Notes under the pieces: generated by a model
What the model was told of the DNA's origin: nothing
The model's database searches: none
The model's input: the letters and a program-made list of their open reading frames with translations, nothing else
Program-made: the position numbers and the translations under genes
Source: Aspidapion aeneum
Lineage: Eukaryota > Arthropoda > Insecta > Coleoptera > Brentidae
Direction of reading: 5' to 3'
DNA: 64,000 bases
Assembly (NCBI GenBank): GCA_963576565.1
Contig: OY755046.1
Span: 51,702,786 to 51,766,785, forward strand
Shown here: piece after piece, positions 10,501 through 21,600 of the stretch
How the letters are laid out: every line of letters starts with the position of its first letter
Numbering within the stretch: the stretch's first letter is position 1

Positions 10501-12904
10501 TTGAGTATAAAATCATAGGCAATATTTAAATATTCTTTGCAGAGGTTACAAATGAAAAATAAATTGTGACACCAAACCTAAGAAAAAAAGACAAACATCA
10601 AAGGAGATTGTGAGAAAAAGTCGCCAACCATTTTTTCAAACATTATTTGTTTACAAGGAAATTCATTCACAAAAAATATATCAAACTTTATTAAATTTTG
10701 GTATGTTGTAGACTGAACCTTTATTAACAGAAATTTTTATGGGCCCAACTCAAATTAATGAAAATACAGGATGTTGAAAGTGATAATGTCCGACGAGAAT
10801 TATAATAGGTCTTTAAACAGGTTTTCCAAACATATATGCAATGATAGTGTTACATATATTTACGATTTATTTATTATTTTCCTAGAAGTTCGATTATTTT
10901 CAATCTGCACCTTTAAAACATTATCTACAGGGTGTTTAAGTAAATATTAGTCGAATGTTTTAATGAGAAACAAGCTTTAGTATAAATCAAAAACAATGGA
11001 AAAATAGGTAAAACCTATTTTTCATTCTACGAGTGAACGACAGCGAACCAAGGAAACTTAAAACGTCCACCGGTCTATAAGGAAGAAAAACTTTTCGTCA
11101 CAGTTCAACCAGACCATGCTGTCACCGTCTCCACTGTATCGGTTCGGAACCGAAAACAATGATTTGTTTGAAACTCGTAGACAATGATTGTGTAGAAATA
11201 AAATTTCGGACTTCCATTGTCTTTATCATTGTCATAAATCTTAAAACACGACGTTTCGGTTAGTAAGTATCTCTAACCGTTATCAAGTGTAAACTAAACA
11301 ATCTAGTCTCTAGGCTACTACTTATACTACTTGGTGTGCAGTCAGGTGTGACGGCCCGCCCCCTTTTTTAATCCTAAGACGCCTGTTTTCCTTAAGGAGT
11401 GGTTTCCATATGTTTGGTATGTCCATGCTTGGTTGACTGAAAACTTCTTTATTCTGCATTATATACGCAGCTTCAATAAACTTTCGTTTTCGCCAATGCG
11501 ACTCCTTATGTAAAACTTTAGCTTCTGACCACCACATAAGACGAATAACTAAACACTATAATATAAAAACAGTATTTTCTTCGGGAAATATGATAAGAAG
11601 TTTTGTAACTAAAACAAAACCAGACAATCCCTCAAATAATAAGGAATGTATTAACCAAATCCCGTGTGAGTGTGGTAAATCATAAGTAGGTGAAACGAAA
11701 CACCCTCTTCAGGTTAGAGTAAATGAACATCTAAAAAGTACCCAATTAGGGGATATTGAAAAATCCGGTTTAGCAGATCATGCATGGTCAAATGATCACA
11801 GGATTCAGTGGTCAGAAGCTAAAGTTTTACATAAGGAGTCGCATTGGCGAAAACGAAAGTTTATTGAAGCTGCGTATATAATGCAGAATAAAGAAGTTTT
11901 CAGTCAACCAAGCACAGACATACCAAACATATGGAAACCACTCCTTAAGGAAAACAGGCGTCTTAGGATTAAAAAAGGGGGCGGGCCGTCACACCTGACT
12001 GCACACCAAGTAGTATAAGTAGTAGCCTAGAGACTAGATTGTTTAGTTTACACTTGATAACGGTTAGAGATACTTACTAACCGAAACGTCATGTTTTAAA
12101 ATAAATAAAGACAATGGAAGTCTGAAATTTTATTTCTATTTCGAAAACAATGAGTTAGCCAAGTATAAAGGCAACTTCATAGGGGTATAGTCAACCATGA
12201 AAACCTGTGTTTCGGAAAAAGGTGTTTCCTTTCTCAGCATGGCTTGCCTGACACAAAGTAGAACAAACTGACTACAAGATACTATTGTATTGTATGCTTA
12301 GCAATAAAGCAGACTTTTCTGGGCCGCATCTGTCTGATAGTGCCAGAACTAAGAAAAGTTGAACTAACTCATACACAATAATATTAATATACTTGCTTAT
12401 GCTTATACAAAACAAGAATTTCATTTCAACTATCTATTCAAGTATTTAATTTTTTAACAGGTAACATTTGCAAAAGTTGACAGTTTACAGAAAATATTGC
12501 AACATTTAACACAGGTAGTTGCCATCATGGTGTAGAGGTAGCAATGTTAGTTTCCCACAATGGCGGTCCGGGTTCGATTTCTGACTAGGTACTTGGTTGT
12601 TTGTGTTTGTTTAAAAATGCTTTAACCTTGCTAAAGTTTAAGTCCTAGTATAAATACTACTATTCCTTCTTTTCATCTGAATGTGTAATATCTTACATAT
12701 CAGTATCAGTACATAAACAATACATAAACCCAGTTTAACATTTCATTACAGACTATACTTTTATAAACTATACCTTACCTGACTCGGGTCACACAAATTT
12801 AACTTATCAGACAACTTGATATCCTTTACATCAGTCTCATTTATTGGAGTCAAGTGCTCAAAGGCCTCAACGCAAACACAGCAAAATTTACTCAAAAGCT
12901 CCAT
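4523..12904 (-). CDS. ZAD-type C2H2 zinc-finger protein, 6 exons, complete
   Basis: Probable nuclear DNA-binding transcription factor; the target is unknown. Exons in transcription order: 12904-12779, 10577-9930, 8300-8071, 6497-6217, 5538-5420, 4696-4523. They join in phase to 525 codons ending in TGA. Residues ~8-70 have paired CxxC motifs (FCCVC and ICNLC) and the downstream helix pattern of a ZAD (zf-AD) dimerisation domain, split by intron 1. Residues ~112-136 hold finger 1. A long acidic Asp/Asn/Glu linker and a Lys/Arg run (likely NLS) follow. Fingers 2-10 fill ~240 to the C-terminus; introns cut through fingers 2, 5, 8 and 9, which is strong evidence for the splice model. Finger 8 has 13 instead of 12 residues between its second Cys and first His. 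The start ATG has A at -3 and G at +4, with an in-frame stop about 27 nt upstream. I do not recognise a specific ortholog. Confidence 0.9.
5131..5372. repeat. MITE with ~20-bp TIRs in zinc-finger gene intron 5
   Basis: Left CAACGTTCCAGTGTGGCAAA and right TTGGCAACACTGCAACGTTC are inverted copies with two mismatches. Several CAACGTT boxes sit just outside the left end (5107-5130). Total ~242 bp, AT-rich interior. Confidence 0.7.
5680..5699. repeat. Perfect 20-bp GC-rich palindrome
   Basis: TCCCGGGAACGTTCCCGGGA is self-complementary over 20 bp, in zinc-finger gene intron 4. Related CCCGGGAA boxes occur at ~5722 and ~6051, with a CGGGAACGTTC at ~6088. The cluster is probably part of one repeat (~5645-6115) whose ends I could not fix. 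Confidence 0.7.
6890..7975. repeat. Two copies of a dispersed repeat plus small duplications, zinc-finger gene intron 3
   Basis: 6895-7010 and 7815-7970 share GCGGxTCGGCCC, AGGCAATTTTCTTT, TAGCGCCATxTAxGCTTTTA and AACTATCCGxTTAACGTGA. Between them lie a direct duplication of 45 bp (7255-7299, 7300-7344) and an inverted repeat with ~43-bp arms at 7392-7434 and 7606-7650 (GGGTCCAGTGGAAA). No coding content. Confidence 0.7.
8445..9470. repeat. Long TIR element, CTGACC-ended family, copy 1
   Basis: The left end has GGGGAGACTCAAAAAAAACT then GACC, and the right end has GGGCCAGTTTTTTTCTCTCC, its approximate inverse. The interior is AT-rich with stretches of TTTTATCCC/GGGATAAAA. Relatives lie at 54700-55915 and, incomplete, 16440-17190. 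It lies in zinc-finger gene intron 2. Confidence 0.55.
11195..12135. mobile_element. Head-to-head pair of Penelope-like element 3' ends (GIY-YIG fragment)
   Basis: Right half, plus strand (~11650-12017): CECGKS, stop, VGETK, then RVNEHLKS, GLADHAWSNDHRIQW, a RKRKFIEAA helix and a WKPLL ending. This is the GIY-YIG endonuclease end of a Penelope-like retroelement, with a stop inside the GIY-YIG core. Left half, minus strand (11537-11322): the last ~70 residues again with essentially one change (M for T). Arms ~11195-11530 and ~11812-12135 therefore form a near-identical inverted repeat of ~330 bp around a ~280-bp centre. It lies in intron 1 of the zinc-finger gene. Confidence 0.85.
12515..12590 (+). 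repeat. tRNA-derived SINE head
   Basis: TGGTGTAGAGG resembles a pol III A box, and GGGTTCGATTTC, about 40 bp downstream, resembles a B box. The stem pairing of a functional tRNA is not evident, so I read it as a SINE head; the body probably runs on to ~12700. Confidence 0.55.
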
Positions 12905-12989
12905 TTTTTGAAATTTATGTTTACGTTTTTATTTTAAAATGCTTGTTTACATTTTGGCAAACAGCTGATTATTGTTTACACCGTTTGAA

Positions 12990-13095
12990 CTACTTTGAGT
13001 GCGTTCGAGTAGAAAACCCGTCCAGCGAGCGGGGCGTAGTGACGTCACGGACTGAACGCCCTGGTTTTCGCGGTTCGACTCGAACGGAAAAGGTA
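12990..13095 (-). promoter_or_regulatory. Candidate zinc-finger gene promoter: CRE palindrome and CTCGAACG motifs
   Basis: This CpG-rich stretch starts ~85 bp upstream of the zinc-finger start codon. It holds a perfect TGACGTCA (13040-13047, the CREB/ATF site) and CTCGAACG in both orientations (13079-13086 forward, 13002-13009 reverse). Its end GAGTGCGTTCGAGTAG is repeated inverted at ~14500. Confidence 0.5.
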
Positions 13096-13868
13096 TTCAC
13101 CGGTTACAAATTTCGAACCCAAAATTTTTGGCAGAAAATTTTTGTTTATTTTTGCAATTTAAAACTGTTTGTAAATAAAAAACCCTAGATTAAAATCGCC
13201 TTTAAGGATATATATGAGTGTAGCAAGGCTACAATTTGTTGAGGGATAAAAAGACACTTTGATCAAGCGGTTTATTTATAGGGTATTTTTCGCACATTTG
13301 GACTGTTTCAAGTTTTTATTTTTTATGGGGGTTTTGTGCAAGGTTTATACAGATAAAAATAAAAAAATAAAATAATTTTCAGATGAATACTTTATTATCT
13401 TTATTTTTTACCCAATATCTTGTAAGTAGTTCAAGATGTCGTAGTGCGGTTTTCGGCATTAATTTTTTTACAAAATTCGGGCTCGTAACATATGTTAGTT
13501 TTTTTCTAGCTCCTCTGGAAATGGGCGTTTACTATCAAAGGTTTCCAATTTGGATGTACCTAAATGAAAAAAAGCGACATAAATTTGAAAAATAAGTTTA
13601 AATAAAATGGGCTTTTTATGGAAGAAAACAGTGATAATTTGCTCTAGTGCAAATTATCGCTGTAATTCGTTCCCTTTTGGTCCAAATCTGCCAGTCACAT
13701 TGATTTTAATGGTCAATATTCTTCTGAAGGAAATAGTCAATATAACTCTCCTCTTTTTATGGGCAAAGTTAAGATAATTTATTTATTTGATTTTATTTCA
13801 TGATTTTTTTATAAGCCAAAACTTCTCATTTTAGGTATAGTTTTCCTGTGCGCTCTTTTAGTGCGTGT

Positions 13869-14030
13869 CAGTAGCGTGTCGTGGATAAATGGGCGGGGGG
13901 TGGGGGTGGCGGCACCATTTGTTTTTGTGTTAAATTTAGTTTTTTTTTTCCTCAAATGACGCCAGGGGCGCCAAGCGCAGAGGGGAGGGGAGGCATTCGC
14001 CCCCCTGGCCCCCTATACGACACGCCACTG
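13869..14030. mobile_element. hAT-type MITE, 162 bp, with 8-bp target duplication
   Basis: The left terminus CAGTAGCGTGTCGTGGA and the inverse of the right terminus, CAGTGGCGTGTCGTATA, are TIRs of hAT character (CAGTGGCG). Flanks GTGCGTGT (13861-13868) and CTGCGTGT (14031-14038) match at 7 of 8 positions, the target-site size of hAT. The GC-rich interior has no transposase. Confidence 0.8.
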
Positions 14031-14389
14031 CTGCGTGTGTTTTTTATGTGTGCGCTCTTTTCCTGTATGAATATTTTCTGTGCGCTTTTTTCCTACGCGA
14101 TTTTTTCCTGTACCCTTATTTATAGTCGCCGCTTTGCCATTACCCACCAGAATTTAGTTACACAACCGCTGGCCGATGGTTAAACCCTCACTGGGCAATC
14201 GCGGATAATCTTAGCGCTCCGCAACGCGGCAAATCTTGGAAACATAAATCTACAGCAAACTGAACCATGTATTTTATTTGACAAAAAAATACAGTAAAAT
14301 ACAGTCGTAAAAAATGTAACAAAAGTTTGAATGTATCAAAAAGTAGGGTTATGTAATACGCCCGCTTTTCTCCATCCTCAATCTCGGGT

Positions 14390-14510
14390 CATATCGAGCG
14401 TGCCCCGAGGGTTCGCTCGGTGGCATCTCGAACGCAAAAGGGCGTGCTCTGAGCGTCAACTCGAACGGAAAAATTGACCTCGGGGCGCCCGGGTTGCCTA
14501 CTCGAACGCA
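14390..14510 (+). promoter_or_regulatory. Candidate APC1 promoter block with three CTCGAACG motifs
   Basis: CTCGAACG occurs at 14427, 14460 and 14501 in a CpG-rich island about 400 bp upstream of the APC1 start codon. Its outer end is the inverse of the block near the zinc-finger gene. No TATA box was recognised. The promoter role is inferred from position and base composition only. Confidence 0.4.
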
Positions 14511-14899
14511 CTCTTTGGTGCCTACTAAAAACATTTTAATTTTTAAAAACAGCGTTAAATTATTAGAAGTTTAAAGCATTACTTGCGACCTTAACGTGTA
14601 GGCTTTAAAAATAGCATTTTGTCCCCTAAAACCTTCTATACGCTGTGAAAACTGCATATAAAATTGCTATATTTTAAACTGAATGCAGTGACCCCATTAT
14701 CAGCTGATTCAGCGTCGCGAACTTAACCTTACTTTTTAAAATATTCAAAACAGTTCAGTTGAATAATTTTAATTTAACTGAAATTAATTAAAAACTAGAG
14801 CTAATTGAAGCTCTAGTTACTAATTTATATCAGTATTTTTCGATTAAAGTGCACACCATTTAATTCACCCTGTTAAATCTGGATGAAAAATCGGACATT

Positions 14900-17800
14900 A
14901 TGATTGCTGCCTCAGAACCACAGGTAAGGATAACTTAAGTGGCCTTTTTTTAAACTAGAACATAATCTTTCTTTAATCAATCGGTAGAAGATGGTACAGA
15001 AAGCCTAGGTCATTTTTCAGGCCATTCTCTTTTTGTAATGCTACTCTAAATGCCCTGAGCCGAGGGGTGATCAGCAGAAACAAATTTGTACACCATCCTA
15101 CAGGACTTTTAAACTTTTAAATAAATTCTTGGTTCTATTAGCGTCCTGTATAGTGTCCTGTGGAGTCCTATAGACAATTTTTGTACACCTATTGTGGGCA
15201 GCTGATTAAGCCACTAGTGAGTCCTTTTTTAAGCTCAGGGTGAAGCTTAAAAAAGGACTCACAAGTGGCTTTAGTTACCTTGAGGGGACCTAAACAAAGA
15301 AAAATGCTGCTGAGGAGGTAGCTTGGGATATGGTTAACTGAATGTTGGTGTCAATTCTCTTTGTCCTTTAGGAATTTATTCCATGTGGCCGGCAGCAAGC
15401 ACTGCGCCACCCTGGCCCTCTAGAGCCTACTTGCAAACCTGACAAAACTTTTGATGAGTTCATACAGAGTGGCTTGGAAAAGGTGTGCATTGGAGAGGTA
15501 AGTAAGCAATAGATTTCAAGCTTTACAGATAATTTTAATAAATACATTTGTTGAGAAGTTGTTTTTATTTAACCCCTCATATTTAATACTTTTCAGCAAA
15601 ATTTCTTCAGTTTTATATTTTTAAATTCTTGGTCCTGTAGTGTATGGTAGAGTCCTATGTCCAGTTGAGTTTTACACAGGGTCATTAAATATCATTAATT
15701 TTAATAGGTAATAAGAAAAACAAAGAAACAGTGTTTATATACACTTTCATAAGAAAACTATTACAAAATGTTTCCTAACAAAGTTGCAGCTCCACATTTA
15801 CAGAGGGCCTGGACCAATATACCTACCTGACAAAAAAAACTGAGAGTCCCAAGGGGTGATCAGCTGATCCAAATTTGTACACCATCCTATATTACTTTTA
15901 GTGTCCTGTAGAAAATTTTTGAACAATTACTGTTGGCTGCTGATCACCCCTCAGAACTTCCCAGAAAACACTTTTGATGACACTGCCATCATTAATTTTT
16001 CCACTGTTTTCTGCTCTTAGTAGGTTACTAAGAGCTGAACATGCCATTTCAATGAACATTCCATTAAGAAAGTGTGGTATAATTTTTTGTAGTCTTTAAA
16101 ATGTAGATAAAGCCAGTTTAAAGAAAAAACAAGTTGGCCAGTTATTGTTCCCACTGGTTCCCAATCAAAACTACTGAATAAAAAGCAGTACAAGTTTCCC
16201 AATGCACTTACTCAACATCCAGTATAGACACCACACATATACACATTTATATAAAATACACTGGCAATTTAAAAAGTCCCTAACTGTACCAGTAAGGCCT
16301 TTTAATTACTTAATAGACAAGCTGAATGCTCTTTTGGTTTATGAGATACTGTCAATTAAAAACCAATTGTATTTGCATTGCTAACTTTTCTTGGGTTATT
16401 TGTTAATTTTGAAGTAAAAATTGGTCACTTTTAGGGGGTTTTGGGTCACCACTTCTAGGGGAGATAAAGAAAAACTGACCCCCGCTTCTCCCCCAAGCAT
16501 CAAATTTCATGAGAATATTTATGGTCAAAACGTTAATATTTATAGTCAAAACGTCAATAACCCATTTTTCCAGCTACAGAAATTTTTAAAGTCTGTATAT
16601 TGGGTTGGGGTCTATTACTTTTCTTTCTCAAGAATAAGTTCTGGGATAAATTGCTTTTTTTAGATTTTTTAAAACTGAATACAACTGACAAACTGAATTG
16701 TATCTGTTCCTTTTAGTTTTCGAGATATAATATAAATTTATATTTTTTTGTGTAATAACCTTTTTTTATTTGAGTTTTAAAATCAGCCTAAAATTTCCTA
16801 CAAAATGATGTGTCACACACGTTTTTTATTTGTTTATTTTTTATAGGTAATGTTATATTCTTTGTACTCTTTTATATTTTTATTATTAGAATTTCGATAA
16901 AAAAGATAATAAAGATATTTAAAAAAATCAAATACAACAAAAACATAAAATGTGATACATCATTTAAAAGGACATTCCCCAAGAAAAAATTGAGTTACAT
17001 CTCAGAAACTAAATGCGGCAGATCAAATTTAGTTTGACAGTTGCATTCTACTTTGAAAAATGGAGAAAAAAGCAATTTACACCAAAGAAAAATGGTTCTG
17101 GTAGCCATGGACACCTAAATTAGGATTCAAGAAGAAAAATTTCAACTGTGACCATTTAAAAGTGGTCCCAAATAAAACTGAAGTCGACCATAATTACAAT
17201 TTTTAAAGGAATCGTCAAACGAATGGTGGATCCTGCGTTCTGCACCAGAAAATTCTATCCTTCCAAATGAAAAACATGTTGGTGCAAACTCTTTAACCAA
17301 CCAAAAATCCGGTTTAAATCAAACAAAAACTCAAAGTTTCCATCAAACGGATTGTTCTGAAGATTCTTCTAGCTTCAGAACATGTCAGGAAACAAGCGAG
17401 CTCCCAAGATTGGGAAAACGGTTGTCTGCCAGCCCTAGGTTTCCAAACAAGAGAATGTCAAGTGGGGGTGACTTAAAGTTGGGCTTCAAGAGCAGTTTTG
17501 ATACCAACAAATCTCAAAACAGTAAGCACAAATTTAACTATTCACGTTTCGAAAAGTTCCAAAATGTTTTGAAAATCGTACAGACCTAAATATTTAGACG
17601 AACAGAGCAGCGAACCAAACAGCAAATGGTATTTTTTTATTTCGACGAGCATAACGACGAACAGAACGTTTATGCTGTTTCCATAAATGCGTTTAGTTTT
17701 CTTCCTTTAGGATTCAAATATCTGTTCGCCGCTTTGTTCTGTCCTGTACAAACCTGCAATTTAAAAGAATCTTGCTCTTCCCAATTATGATGTAATATCT

Positions 17801-18575
17801 TCTATATTTGGTAATGGATATTTAGGCTTTTGGCTCAGTTTATTTATCTTTCTGTAATCTACACAGAATCGTATTGAGCCATCTTTGTTGTTCACTAGAA
17901 CAACGTCTTAAAATAAAATAAGAGTAATCTGGAAATTTTAATGTTCTTTAGAATAACAGCGAAGCGTACCTGTATTTATGTGCAGTTTTAGTCACGAAAT
18001 AAGTCAGGAACACACTGTATTTATCAATTTTAGGTAACTCTAACTTAGTCAATTCCTCAAAAATCTCAACAAAACTCAAACATTTATACATGGAAGATGA
18101 GCTATATATAAAAAATCAAACTGCAATTTGGTCGAGAGGTGAGTAGCAAAGTTACATAAAAAAGACACAAAAATGCAAGGTCATTCACGTGAATTGTACA
18201 AAAAATCTGTGATTTTTTTAGAAAGTTTCACAATATAAGAAAAATTAGATAGAAAAAATACTATCCATATACTTGACCATCAATAGGAAGAAAAAAAATC
18301 TTTTAAAAATAAGAAAATATCTGTGGTTTTTAGGTTTGTTAAATAATGAAGACTCAGCAGATAATGGTCGAAAAGTTATTGCTTGTTACACTGTGCCTTT
18401 GCCAATTAAGCAAGCGTTGTTTTGCACGTTCTACTGTGAACGACCCATGTTTGATTTAAGTCTGATGGAACTGCAGGGTAATATTAATAAAAATTCAGGT
18501 TTGTGAACAAGTTCTCCTTCTTCAAACGTAAATTTTAGAACCTGTGTATTAAAAATTAAACAAGGATTCGGGTAA

Positions 18576-18623
<48 letters not shown>

Positions 18624-21600
18624 ACTTTTCTTTTTTTTCTTGAACCATATATTTTATATTTTTAGTTTTGTTGGTTTCTTGGGGATGTGGTTCTAATAAA
18701 ACTAGCAAATACGGATTCACATTTATTGACGTTTCGGTCCAAAGACCTTCAGAAACATTCACTACATTTTCACACCACATTATGTCAACATCAGTTTTTA
18801 AAAAGACAGTCACACTTTTTATACGAAAAACACTTTAAAAATTAATATACAAACAAATAACACGCATACGAAGACTCTTAGTTTGCTAATTATTTATTAT
18901 ATATATGTATTGTTGACTTATAACTCCGCTGACTAACCACGTCACGCCTTGAAAGCGAAAAACACGCAATCAGGGGGGTACTGGGGGCCGGTATACCCCC
19001 CTGATATATAAAATAATACTTAAGTGTGTATGAGTAAATTTTGCATTAAATGAAATGTATAAAAACTTATGAAGCACCCGCAACTTTTGTCATAGTTTCA
19101 CTTAGTGTATGTACTACAATGAGAAATTATATATTTCTTTAGTTTCCTAACGGTTAAATGTTATATTTTGTATTTATTATTCACATGATACATGTTTTTA
19201 TATGGTCTATAACATTAACACTATGCAACCCTTTCAAAGAGAAATGTTAAAAGTCCCCTTTATACCTAATGCCCTGAAAGTACATATCCTGTCTTAAACA
19301 GATTAACATACTAGGATAAACAGAAAATCTTTCTCGAATAAACACATCTAATTCGTCTATGCATGTTATTTCACTCCGTTTTGATACTTATGACATCAGT
19401 TTAGTTGGAATTTGTTTGTCCATTGAGGGTCACATTATTATTATTAAATTATTATTTATGCACCAGAAATTGGCAGAGCAGAAAAGTAAGGTTACAGCTA
19501 ATTTTGTATCGAGGCAACGACCGGCCGTAGTAGCAAGCTGTTCGATCGTTGGCTGACTGTTGTTTTCTTCAAAAAATTTATCTTTCTCCGTTGGGGGGCT
19601 CGTATGGTATCCACAAGTAGTTGTGGGTGATATTTTGGACGTATTTAGGAAAAGGACAACAGGAAGTTGTGTGTGTAAAAGAAAGTAAGGTACAATGCAA
19701 ATTAGTCTAGCATCTAAGTCCCGATTAATATTATAGTAATATATAAATATGTTTTTTTATATGTTTTCGCGCTTTTCATATAGGAAAAGTATATGTACAT
19801 ATTAGATATAAGTAGATATAAGGATAAGTTTACCCCGCATGTAACCAAAAAATATAAAACTGAAAAAAAAGTAAAATTCTTTCTAAAATTAAATAAAAAT
19901 AAGTAAGGAACGTGGCGACCGAAGAGATATACAGAAATACTACAAAACAGGAACGATTGTCGAATCTTTCACAAATATCCATAGCAAAACATCTTAGCAA
20001 GAAAAGCTATCTACGTATCTGGTCGAAGGTCGGGATGGATTCTCTTTTTTATCAGTCTTCATCGATCGATGTAACAGTTTATTACTCATCTGCTGTTGTT
20101 TTAGTTTGTCTCTTATGTTAGTAGATGGCGCTAATTTTGAAAATTACCCGATTTTTTCTGTCAGGAAACCGTAGGATAGGAGACAAAACCATCTGCTTAA
20201 CTTTGCGAGGGTGTCACATATACCAAGCAGTGTTTTAAAAGGTGTCCATTAGATCTAGAAAAATGTCAGAGAAACAAAACTCAAAACCTTTTTCACCCGA
20301 TGAGCCACGAAAACGTGTTTACGTTTTTTTTTACTTTTGTAAACGTTATGGTAGTAACTACTAGTACTAGCAAATAGGTTTTTTACTAAAAGTTTTTTTT
20401 AATTGTTAATTATGATGTTTTACCATCCCAGTTTTCTAAAAATATGCTTGAACCTAGTTTTTTAATATCTAGTTTTATGGGACCTGCAAAATTTGCGGAT
20501 AAAAACCCTTGAAAATGAACTTAGGTTCGAAACCGGTCGGGTTAAATTTGATTTTTGAATGAATAAACAAATTTCTTGAAAAAAAGATCTTTTATTGATC
20601 AAAATTTAAAGGTTTTAAGTGTGGAGTAAAGGATAAATCCCACCCAATCAGTTTATAATTTATTGTTAATAAGTTGCCATTAAAATAATTTATTTTTAGG
20701 AAGTCCAATTCAAGCAATTTGTCTTGTAGACTCACACCATGTCCGAGCTTTTATTTTGAAAGGAGAACATTATGTCATTCCAGTGCCATTTCAGATTGAA
20801 CAGGTGTGGAGCACCAAATTTGGAATCTTGATTGAAAGAAGTGCAGAATGTACGTATAGAAAACATTTCTCATCCTTTTATATTTTGCATATAGGAACAT
20901 AGAGGTCGACACCGATCGAATATTCAAAACGTCAATGCGATACATATAGTTTTAGGGCTACAGGGAATTTCTTAAGTTAACAAATCAGTCGAAAAATAGA
21001 ATAAAGCCGAGAACATTTTCCGGCTATAATTTTTTAAAACTTTCGAAGGAAATTATCAACAAGAATGTCTTGGCGAGTTGATTTCTGTTTTCGGTAATGA
21101 AACACCATATCAGTCGACAGTTTTTCGTTGGTATGGAGAATTCAAGCATGAGACATCGATGCTGTGCGAAGATCGACATGTGACATATCGCGAGATTTAG
21201 GCTTCATTAAGGATTTCAAAGACCCGAACTCAAAAAATTTTGCATGAATAATTAGGGGTAAGAAAATTAGTTTCCCGCTGGATACCGCATCTGTTAAATT
21301 GGTGTCAGAAAACTCTAGACCGCTTTGAGGCAGGAAACTCGAAAAACGTGTATAGCATTGTCAGTGGTGATGAATCATGGATTTACTCACATGAACCCGA
21401 AAATAAACGTCAGTCGCCTGTTTGGGTGTTCGAAGGTGAAGAAAAGCCAACAAAAGTCATCCGTTCGCGAATTGTATTTAAAAAGATGGTCGCGACATTT
21501 GTCTCAAAAGCACATCATGTAGCAAGAATTTCTCTGGAAGATTAAAGGACTATTACTGCCGATTGCTACATTACCATTTTTTTACCGAAAGTCATCGCTG

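Larger units (their letters stand above)
12905..14899. other. Divergent intergenic region between the zinc-finger gene and APC1
   Basis: Two head-to-head starts 2.0 kb apart. Contents: GC-rich block A (12990-13095), a block with weak similarity to 8870-9000 (13238-13420, AAAAAGACA and TATTTTTCGCAC), a hAT-type MITE (13869-14030) and GC-rich block B (14390-14510). 14520-14899 is AT-rich and presumably holds the APC1 5' leader. Confidence 0.6.

Noticed and set aside
12515..12590. A functional tRNA gene
   Set aside because: A- and B-box-like motifs are present, but no convincing acceptor and anticodon stems; a SINE head fits better.
13881..14183. Glycine-rich 100-codon frame
   Set aside because: It runs through the GC-rich hAT-type MITE and beyond its end; not a gene.
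16810..17037. Hydrophobic 75-codon frame resembling a membrane protein
   Set aside because: The T-rich DNA belongs to the CTGACC-ended repeat family and the frame is not kept in the other copies.
18968..19006. Intrinsic-terminator-like GC hairpin
   Set aside because: Bacterial-type terminators are not expected in this eukaryotic intron; more likely a transposon end or chance palindrome.
21325..21545. Plus-strand frames of 65 codons as host genes
   Set aside because: They translate to mariner transposase (GDESWIY block), so they are transposon remnants.
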